6,664 bases of DNA from Planctomycetaceae bacterium. Lineage in GTDB: Bacteria; Planctomycetota; Planctomycetia; Pirellulales; Thermoguttaceae. Below are positions 1-6,187 of the stretch, piece by piece. Both the position numbers and the translations under genes were made by a program. The stretch spans positions 1-6,664 of the forward strand of contig JAITAZ010000524.1 in the NCBI GenBank assembly GCA_031283825.1, read 5' to 3'. Below the pieces are notes generated by a model. The model was given only the letters and a program-made list of their open reading frames with translations, searched no databases and had not been told where the DNA came from. The number at the start of each line of letters is the position of its first letter. Positions within the stretch are counted from its first letter, which is position 1.

Positions 1-342
1 AAAATTAAATTAAATTTTGATTTAAATCCATAATTGTTTACTTTAATAAATTTAAATTATGTTTTGATTCAAATTAAAATTTTCTCTGTGTTCTCTGTGT
101 CCTCTGTGGTTTAAAATTAATTTTTAGAGATTCCCTTATGAATTTAAAAAACGTGAACAGTTACAAAACTGTCGTATCTTTTCTAAAGAACACAATAGGT
201 TTTAAATCTGCAATTTAACGGGGGGGTGGAGATGAATTAATTTACAGGTAAAATACCACGTTTCATAAACAGATCGCTTGCAATTGTTTGTTTGATTCTG
301 TTCTTACTTATTCGTTTGAAATTTTTTACCCCCCAAAAACTT
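1..342. other. AT-rich intergenic region upstream of the protease gene
   Basis: No credible gene was found here. All three forward frames starting at base 1 meet a stop within about 35 bases, so no upstream gene reads in from the left edge on this strand. The region contains the 9-bp tandem motif at 82-108. It also contains a small perfect hairpin at 157-172 (6-bp arms ACAGTT/AACTGT around ACAA) and a run of seven G at 220-226, which stands out in such AT-rich DNA. No promoter close to consensus was recognised, so the promoter of the following gene is unresolved. Confidence 0.6.
82..120 (+). repeat. 9-bp tandem motif TTCTCTGTG x3 followed by TTTAAAATTA
   Basis: Three head-to-tail 9-bp units are seen: TTCTCTGTG, TTCTCTGTG and TCCTCTGTG (82-108). 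They are followed by G and TTTAAAATTA. The same design recurs in the next intergenic region at 3588-3616, again ending in TTAAAATT, and inverted at 3639-3657. This suggests a dispersed non-coding repeat family rather than chance. Tandem CTCTGTG-type intergenic repeats are, from memory, common in environmental bacterial genomes, but I cannot name a characterised family. Confidence 0.6.
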
Positions 343-3300
343 ATGCGAAAATTATTTATTGTCGTCAATTTTATTTTAATCGCCGCTTTGATCGCCGCCT
401 TTTTATTTGTTGCTGAAACTAACTTGATAAACGCTGATAACCCCGCTCAAAACACCTCCAACGAATCCAAAGTCGCCGGCGATTCGGGAGATTCTAAAAT
501 TTTTGGAGAACAAACACTCGCCGACACTAAACTCGAATCCGCTTTTCAATCTACAGTCGTTATTTTTTCCGCCGATCCATCTGGTCAAGCCGGAGGAGGA
601 AGCGGAGTCGTTATCTCTCCAGACGGTTACGCCGTAACAAATTTTCACGTTGTCCAACCATGCGGTCCAGCAATGAAATGCGGCATGGCAGACGGAAAAC
701 TCTACGACGCCGTCGTCGTCGGACTCGATCCGGTCGGAGACCTCGCTCTAATCAAATTACTCGGTCGCGAAAACTTTCCTTTCTCAAATCTTGCCGATAG
801 CGATAATGTCAAAGTCGGACAAACCGCCTACAGCATGGGAAACCCATTTCTACTCTCTCTCGATCTAAATCCATGTGTCGCACGAGGCATTGTCTCTGGC
901 GTACATCGTTACCAATTCCCAAGCGGCAGCTTTCTCGAATACACCGACTGCATACAAACCGACGCCGCAGTAAATCCGGGAAATAGCGGAGGTCCACTAT
1001 TCAACGAAAGCGGTGAAATTATCGGTATAAACGGTAGATGCTCATTCGAAAAAAGAGGTCGCGTAAACGTCGGTATAGGTTACGCAATCTCAAGCAACCA
1101 AGTAAAATACTTTCTCGGCGTCCTCAAAAGCGGACAAATTGTCGATCACGCCGCCATGAACGCCGTCGTCTCAATGGATAACCACAACAGAGTTAAATTC
1201 GACGACGTCAGAGAAATCTCCGACGCATACCGCTCCGGTCTAAGATACGACGACGAATTACTACAATTCGCAGGTCGCGCCGTCGATTCCTCAAATACAT
1301 TTAAAAATCTTGTCGGAATCTTTCCAAAAGGTTGGCGACTGCCCGTTACAGTCAGAGATAACGAAAATGAACGTTTCAAAATATTCGTAAGACTCAGCGG
1401 ACTACACAGCGAATCCGAACTAATCGAAATGACTGAAAAAATGATCGAACCGCCAATCGTAAAACCCGAATTTCGTAAACTACTCGAAGAACAAGAAAAG
1501 AAAAGAAAACACGCCCTCGAAAAAGATAAAGATAAAAATAACGACAAAAATAAAAACAAAAATCAAGACAATAATAATCGTAACGAAAATTCAGACGACC
1601 AAAAAAACAACCAAAAAACAGACAAAAAAACAGACGAAAAAACCGAAATCCCCGAAGGCTTTCAAGAAGTCGAAATCGAAATCGAAGGAAAAAAAGTAAA
1701 GGTCTTACAAAGAAAGCAATTTATAACCGAAGCCGTTAAACCATATTACGAAAAGAAAAAAGGTTACGCGAATTTTTATTTCAATCGATTCGAACTCGCT
1801 CGAGTTTTGAAAAAATGGCGAAACGCATTTGACGCCAATTCCAAAACAGCTTGGAAATTATCCGGCAAAATCCGCAACCGAGTCGAAACATTCGACTTTA
1901 CAATCGACGACAAAGGAATCGATTATAAACTCCCAATCGAACGCGGCTTTTGGGACGTCAACCAAATGAAAAATACCGACACTTTTCTAATGGCGGCAAC
2001 CTCGTTTTACCAATTGCCTCGCGGCTCCGGAGGATTGTTTTCAGCGTTGTACGTTTTCAGACAACTCGCCCTAAATGACGCAATCGAAGAAGCAGAAGTC
2101 ATCTATCTCGGAACAGCCCCCATCGGAGGGAATCTCGATAAATTATACGACGTTTGCCTCGTTGAACACTGGAAAATTAACAACGAAATAAAACTCTATT
2201 TCGACCCCAATAGCGGAGAAATCGCTCAAATCGAAATGTTTGCCGACGCCCTCGAATCGCCTTGCGAAATTCTGTTTCAACAAGTCGATAATAAACGCGA
2301 AATAGAAGTGCGCTGCGGTCGCGCAATTTACGGCACGTTTGTATTAGACGAAAACTCAACGAAAATTCCTTTCGCACTGAAAAACACCGTCGCCGCAAAC
2401 CGCGCCGCCGCAGACGAACAACTAAAAGGCGCCGCCTCGCCGACGTCAAATAAAATTATCGCCGATACATTGTCGAAAGTCGTAAAAATCTACGGCGCTG
2501 GCGGACTTGCCGGCGTTCACGGATACCAATCGGGAATAATCATTTCGCCGGAAGGTCATATTCTCACCGCAATAACTCCTTCACTGCAAACAGATTCTGT
2601 TACAGTCGTTTTAGACTCCGGCAAAAAATACGACGCCGCACAAGTCAACGGAGACCCGCTAATGGAAATCGCTCTGCTGAAAATTCCAGAAAAAAATTTA
2701 CCATACTTCAACCTCAACGAAGTCAATTCGAAAAATAAAAATAACGTCAATCAAAATAATTCTCAAAATAATAAAAATATCGAAAATGAACGATTCCTCG
2801 ATTCAATCCAAGTCGGCGATCCGGTTTTCGCGGTTTCGAATATGTTCAATATTGCTGAAGGTAACGAAGCGGCAACAGTTCAACACGGCGTAATCGCGGC
2901 AAGGACAACGCTCAAAGCTCGACGCGGAGTTTTTGAAACGCCCTATCGCGGAGAAATTTATGTAGTTGACGTAACAACAAATAATCCGGGCGCATGCGGC
3001 GGCGCGCTAGTGTCGGCAGATTCAGGAATGCTAATCGGAATGCTCGGAAAAGAACTCATGAATAGCGAAAATAATAGTTGGCTTAATTTCGCTATTCCGA
3101 CTTTCGCACTAAAAGATAAAGTCAGACAACTAATCGAAAACGACTCAAATAAACCGAAATCTGTCGATCCTGAATTGATGAAAGCAAAAATCGAACTAAT
3201 TCCAGAAGATACAATTCATCAGTTTCAGGAATGGGGAATTTTGTTAGTTACGTCAGTAAGCAAACGAACACCGCCATTCATCGATACAGTCAAACCAAAC

Positions 3301-3492
3301 AGCGAAGCCGCAAAACAAGGTTTACAACCCGACGATCTAATCGTAATGATAAACGATAGATTAACACCGTCAATCAAAGCAGTCGAAGAACAAATAGATC
3401 AAATAGAACCAAACGAATCAGCTACAATAACTATCGAAAGAAAAATGACTCTAATCGACGTAAAATTCAAACGAAATAATACGCAAAAATAA
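343..3492 (+). CDS. exported HtrA-like serine protease with one active and one degenerate trypsin-like domain and two PDZ domains
   Basis: Numbering starts at the ATG at 343 (1049 residues). Residues 1-31 form a signal peptide: Met-Arg-Lys, a hydrophobic core about 4-23, and possible cleavage near Ala31. The first S1C/trypsin-like domain (about 50-260) has His102 in TNFHVV, Asp133 in GDLALIKL and Ser215 in GNSGGPL, so it should be active. PDZ-like domain 1 is about 272-352. A Lys/Asn/Asp-rich linker (about 382-440) follows, then a middle domain (about 445-690) resembling the LolA-like part of planctomycete secreted proteases (DPNSGEIAQIEMF, SPCEILF). A second trypsin-like domain (about 703-953) aligns with the first but has Thr745, Glu775 and Cys885 at the catalytic positions, plus an Asn-rich insertion. 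A C-terminal PDZ domain is about 966-1045. The family cleaves unfolded or specific periplasmic proteins; the substrate here is unknown. A TTG at 292 would add 17 residues, but the ATG gives the better signal peptide. Neither start has a Shine-Dalgarno. Confidence 0.88.
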   Translation: MRKLFIVVNFILIAALIAAFLFVAETNLINADNPAQNTSNESKVAGDSGDSKIFGEQTLADTKLESAFQSTVVIFSADPSGQAGGGSGVVISPDGYAVTNFHVVQPCGPAMKCGMADGKLYDAVVVGLDPVGDLALIKLLGRENFPFSNLADSDNVKVGQTAYSMGNPFLLSLDLNPCVARGIVSGVHRYQFPSGSFLEYTDCIQTDAAVNPGNSGGPLFNESGEIIGINGRCSFEKRGRVNVGIGYAISSNQVKYFLGVLKSGQIVDHAAMNAVVSMDNHNRVKFDDVREISDAYRSGLRYDDELLQFAGRAVDSSNTFKNLVGIFPKGWRLPVTVRDNENERFKIFVRLSGLHSESELIEMTEKMIEPPIVKPEFRKLLEEQEKKRKHALEKDKDKNNDKNKNKNQDNNNRNENSDDQKNNQKTDKKTDEKTEIPEGFQEVEIEIEGKKVKVLQRKQFITEAVKPYYEKKKGYANFYFNRFELARVLKKWRNAFDANSKTAWKLSGKIRNRVETFDFTIDDKGIDYKLPIERGFWDVNQMKNTDTFLMAATSFYQLPRGSGGLFSALYVFRQLALNDAIEEAEVIYLGTAPIGGNLDKLYDVCLVEHWKINNEIKLYFDPNSGEIAQIEMFADALESPCEILFQQVDNKREIEVRCGRAIYGTFVLDENSTKIPFALKNTVAANRAAADEQLKGAASPTSNKIIADTLSKVVKIYGAGGLAGVHGYQSGIIISPEGHILTAITPSLQTDSVTVVLDSGKKYDAAQVNGDPLMEIALLKIPEKNLPYFNLNEVNSKNKNNVNQNNSQNNKNIENERFLDSIQVGDPVFAVSNMFNIAEGNEAATVQHGVIAARTTLKARRGVFETPYRGEIYVVDVTTNNPGACGGALVSADSGMLIGMLGKELMNSENNSWLNFAIPTFALKDKVRQLIENDSNKPKSVDPELMKAKIELIPEDTIHQFQEWGILLVTSVSKRTPPFIDTVKPNSEAAKQGLQPDDLIVMINDRLTPSIKAVEEQIDQIEPNESATITIERKMTLIDVKFKRNNTQK

Positions 3493-3531
3493 TAATCGGT
3501 AATTTATTTATAATTTTCAGTAAAATTTTTG

Positions 3532-3690
3532 GTAATATATCAGCGGAATTTTTTGTAACGATATTTCCTTGAATTATGTTTTCCTAATTTTCTGCAATTT
3601 TTCTGTGTTTTCTGCGTTAAAATTTTTTATCAAATTTAAACGCAGAATACGCAGAAATAAGTCGTTATAAATATTCCGCTGAAATATTAC
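3532..3690. repeat. nested inverted-repeat element between the two large genes
   Basis: The outer arms are 3532-3549 (GTAATATATCAGCGGAAT) and 3673-3690, complementary at 17 of 18 positions. Inside lies a 6-bp pair, TAACGA 3556-3561 with TCGTTA 3662-3667. The inner pair is 3600-3618 with 3639-3657, complementary at 17 of 19 positions around a 20-base AT-rich loop. About 38 bases on the left side (3562-3599) have no partner on the right. The size, terminal repeats and lack of coding capacity resemble a small non-autonomous element (MITE-like). As RNA it would fold into a long hairpin that could end or protect the upstream transcript. It has no T-run directly after it, so it is not a textbook terminator. 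No clear target-site duplication was seen. Confidence 0.65.
3588..3626 (+). repeat. second copy of the 9-bp tandem motif (TTTTCTGYG)
   Basis: The units are TTTTCTGCA (3588-3596), TTTTCTGTG (3599-3607) and TTTTCTGCG (3608-3616), followed by TTAAAATT. This matches the organisation at 82-120: same strand, same 9-base period, same TTAAAATT ending. An inverted pair of units lies at 3639-3657 and forms the other arm of the inner hairpin. Confidence 0.55.
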
Positions 3691-3734
3691 GATTTTTGTG
3701 ATTTTATTGTTCAACTTTAACATTCAAATGAACT

Positions 3735-5843
3735 ATGAAACGTTTAATTATAATTTTTGTTACAATAATTTTTGTTTTTTTGTTTATTGGGATAGTAGCA
3801 GAACTTTCTGCACAGATTCCTAAATCGCCGAATAAGCATTCTGAATCTTCGTCGTTTAAGTCGTCTAATCCGTATTCGGTATTGATGCAGAAATTCGCCA
3901 ATCCGGCGACGCCTCCGACGATTTCGCCTGAATCGTCGTCTTCAAAATCTAAGGCTAAAACTCAATCGAAATCGAAATCGGATTATTCTAATTCTGAATC
4001 TATCGAACTAATGACGCCTTACGATAGCGGAAGAAATATTTTCTTAAAACCCATCGATACTCTGACGGATCGATATGGACAAAAAACTCGTCAACAGATT
4101 CTTAAAGAAAAAGAGAAAAAAGAAAACGACTCCAGCTACAGAGCAAAAGGAATTATCGAAGAATACGAAAAAGACCAACAAAGCTACGACGAAGATAAAG
4201 CAAAATTGATCGCAATCGAAAAAGCGACATCAGTTACGAAAAAAACAGATTCGCCCAGCGGAATGATTGCATCGTCTCATAAAGTTATGTCGGACGCGAA
4301 TTACGACAAGTCTCAAAGCAATACAGACACGCTAATTACACAATGGGAACGCGAAGTTGCAAAGTTAATGCAAAGCGAACCAACGGACGACAATTTGGCG
4401 AAGATTGAGTCTTTTTCGTTGCGGATTGAGCGTCGGAAACAATTTTTAGCGAGACAAGCAGAGGCGTTGCAAGGCGCTGATATTTTTATGATGTCGCCTT
4501 CGTTGAGATTATCAAAAAGTTTTCTTGACGATGGTTGGTGCAATTTATTTGACGGCAAAACGCTTTTCGGATGGCGGATTCAAGACGCCGGATTTTACGG
4601 CGGCGGACGTTTTAATGTCGAGCATGGCGAGATTTGCAGCGATCCGTATCATCCGGGTTTATTGTACACGACGAATCAATTTGGCGATTCAACTCTTATG
4701 TTTGAGTTTTGTGCGGACAAAGACGCGGAGCTATTTTTGCTTTATCGCACGTCTCCGAATCCGCGTGATTTGAATACGTCGTGTTATACGGTCGTGTTGA
4801 ATTCGTCTGACGTCAAGAGACCACGCGGGACGATTCTTGGTCGAGTTAAACTTGGCAATGAACAGATACGTTCGATTAAGAAGTCGGCGCCGAGTTCGGA
4901 TGACGGCGTTGAGGGCGATTCGAATGAAGTGTGGCAGCGGGTAAGATTTAATTGCGATGCCGGTTCGATCTCGTGTACAATCGACAATCAGATGCCGACT
5001 TTTTTGATGGATACGAATCCGATTGGTCGCGGTTATGTTGGTTTTCTAGTTACGCGCGGCAATGTGAGATTTAGAAATATAAACTGGCGACCCGGCACGT
5101 CGATTTCGTTATTTGACGGAATAGAAATTGACTCAATTTGGAGATACAGACGCGATAAAATTACGCCGACTGCCGTTAGTTCGACGATGCAGATTCGAGG
5201 CGGTCCGGGAGTGATTGAGACATTGGAGACGTTTTCGGATTTCGTGTTGCAATTTGAGTATAGGATAACGAATATTTCGGGCAAAGCCGGATTATTTTTT
5301 AGATCGAATCCGCGAGAGGAAATGACGGGATATGAGTTGTCGTTGCAAGCATTCCCGACGAGAAAAGATCGAGACGAGATTGTAGGCGTTGACGTCGGTT
5401 CATTTACGGGAAGAATGGACGGAAGATATGTAGGGGCGGAAGATATGCAATGGAATTATGTTACGTTATCGGCGGTTGACAGACAATTTCAATCGTGGGT
5501 GAATGGAATCCCAGTTTGCGAGATGTCGGACAGGAGTCGTGCGCCGAAAATGATTACGGTTGTAAAAGCAAAAGACACGGTAGATGGCAAAGAAATTTTA
5601 GAATACGCACAACCGGCAAGCGATGAATTTCATGCAGAAGGAACGATACAATTTCATTTGCCGACAGACAACACAAACATCGACATAAGAAATATCAGAA
5701 TAACAAAAATAGCTCCGCGTAATCCAAAAAAACAAACCTTCGAAGACTACAAAAAAACAACATGGAAATCCAAAATAAAAGAAATGGAACAAATAAAAAA
5801 AGAAAATAAACTAGACGAACAAATGAGAGAAAATAAAAAATAA
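3735..5843 (+). CDS. exported protein with two tandem DUF1080 (3-keto-disaccharide hydrolase-type) domains
   Basis: The 702-residue product begins with a signal peptide: MKR, a hydrophobic core about 4-22, and likely cleavage after Ser-Ala26. Residues about 34-90 are Ser/Lys-rich and probably disordered. Residues about 115-250 are highly charged and probably helical. Two DUF1080-type domains (PF06439, concanavalin-A-like fold) follow. The first, about 265-453, has DDGWCNLFDGKTLFGW, then GLLYTTNQFGDSTLMFEF and a closing FRNINW. The second, about 456-660, has SISLFDG, FVLQFEYRI, GLFFRSNP and closing IRNIRITKI. A Lys/Glu-rich tail (about 665-702) ends the protein. Some family members hydrolyse 3-keto-glycosides; others may only bind sugars, and I cannot tell which applies. 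The ATG at 3735 is chosen because it opens directly onto the signal peptide; an ATG at 3728 is in another frame. No Shine-Dalgarno is visible. Codon choice changes in the middle of the gene (see findings). Confidence 0.87.
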   Translation: MKRLIIIFVTIIFVFLFIGIVAELSAQIPKSPNKHSESSSFKSSNPYSVLMQKFANPATPPTISPESSSSKSKAKTQSKSKSDYSNSESIELMTPYDSGRNIFLKPIDTLTDRYGQKTRQQILKEKEKKENDSSYRAKGIIEEYEKDQQSYDEDKAKLIAIEKATSVTKKTDSPSGMIASSHKVMSDANYDKSQSNTDTLITQWEREVAKLMQSEPTDDNLAKIESFSLRIERRKQFLARQAEALQGADIFMMSPSLRLSKSFLDDGWCNLFDGKTLFGWRIQDAGFYGGGRFNVEHGEICSDPYHPGLLYTTNQFGDSTLMFEFCADKDAELFLLYRTSPNPRDLNTSCYTVVLNSSDVKRPRGTILGRVKLGNEQIRSIKKSAPSSDDGVEGDSNEVWQRVRFNCDAGSISCTIDNQMPTFLMDTNPIGRGYVGFLVTRGNVRFRNINWRPGTSISLFDGIEIDSIWRYRRDKITPTAVSSTMQIRGGPGVIETLETFSDFVLQFEYRITNISGKAGLFFRSNPREEMTGYELSLQAFPTRKDRDEIVGVDVGSFTGRMDGRYVGAEDMQWNYVTLSAVDRQFQSWVNGIPVCEMSDRSRAPKMITVVKAKDTVDGKEILEYAQPASDEFHAEGTIQFHLPTDNTNIDIRNIRITKIAPRNPKKQTFEDYKKTTWKSKIKEMEQIKKENKLDEQMRENKK

Positions 5844-6062
5844 CTTTGAGATAACTGTCTATTGGGAGTTTCTAAAAATTCAAATTCAATTTCAACAGTA
5901 AGTTTATGTAAACGTGAAATATTCAACAACAAATCTGTCTAATATAGAACGCGAAATTAATAAGATTTTAACAGTAATATTACTCAAATTAGTTTTTTAG
6001 AAAATGTCATTTGAATTGTCGCTTTCTCAATAGATGAGACAAGCCGATCTCTGTTAAAGTAT
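5844..6062. other. intergenic region after the DUF1080 gene
   Basis: No gene of credible length was seen; the ATG codons at 6004 and 6034 lead to peptides of fewer than ten residues. A perfect 12-bp palindrome, AGTAATATTACT, lies at 5973-5984. Its core GTAATATTAC resembles the outer end of the inverted-repeat element at 3532-3690, which may be coincidence. No strong GC-rich hairpin followed by a T-run was found, so the terminator of the upstream gene is not identified. The T-run at 5993-5998 has no convincing stem before it. Confidence 0.5.
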
Positions 6063-6078
6063 GGTTGACGTTTCAACC
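6063..6078. promoter_or_regulatory. inverted repeat overlapping the -35 box, possible operator
   Basis: GGTTGA (6063-6068) and TCAACC (6073-6078) are perfect 6-bp inverted arms separated by CGTT. The left arm contains most of the -35 hexamer at 6065-6070, and the right arm lies in the promoter spacer. This is the right place for a repressor or activator site. Its regulator is not in the window, so this is an inference from position and symmetry only. Confidence 0.35.
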
Positions 6079-6092
6079 GATAGATTTATAAT
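6065..6092 (+). promoter_or_regulatory. sigma-70-type promoter of the coiled-coil gene
   Basis: The -35 hexamer is TTGACG (6065-6070, five of six consensus bases). The spacer is 16 bases and the -10 hexamer is TATAAT (6087-6092, full consensus). Transcription would start near 6098-6100, giving an untranslated leader of about 90 bases before the ATG at 6188. This is the only near-consensus promoter seen in the window. Confidence 0.6.
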
Positions 6093-6175
6093 TGTCTGTT
6101 GTATGAATTTTCTACAAATGCGGAAATCGCGAATAACCAAAATTGCCGATTTTCTAACAACAAAATAAAATCAAG

Positions 6176-6181
6176 AAGGAG
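6176..6181 (+). promoter_or_regulatory. ribosome binding site AAGGAG
   Basis: AAGGAG ends six bases before the ATG at 6188, an ideal position for a Shine-Dalgarno sequence. It fixes the start of the coiled-coil gene. The two larger genes have no comparable site. Confidence 0.85.
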
Positions 6182-6187
6182 CAAGTA

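Noticed and set aside
82..108. CRISPR or iteron-type replication origin
   Set aside because: There are only three 9-bp units, with no spacers and no replication gene nearby; a similar cluster occurs elsewhere in the window.
138..218. ATG-started 26-codon frame upstream of the protease gene
   Set aside because: There is no ribosome binding site or recognisable sequence; a frame this short is expected by chance.
1146..1559. Open frame of 137 codons on the minus strand
   Set aside because: It is antisense to the PDZ and Lys/Asn-rich linker of the protease. Its Phe/Leu/Ser-rich translation is what the complement of AAA/GAT-type codons gives.
2177..2449. Open frame of 90 codons on the minus strand
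   Set aside because: It lies wholly inside the protease gene, has an Arg-rich composition typical of a shadow frame, and has no start signal.
3639..3661. Rho-independent terminator after the protease gene
   Set aside because: The inner hairpin is long, but the bases after it (TAAGTCGTT) are not a T-run, so only a general hairpin role can be supported.
4525..4773. Plus-strand open frame of 82 codons in another frame
   Set aside because: It overlaps the first DUF1080 domain, whose own frame has clear family motifs; this frame shows none.
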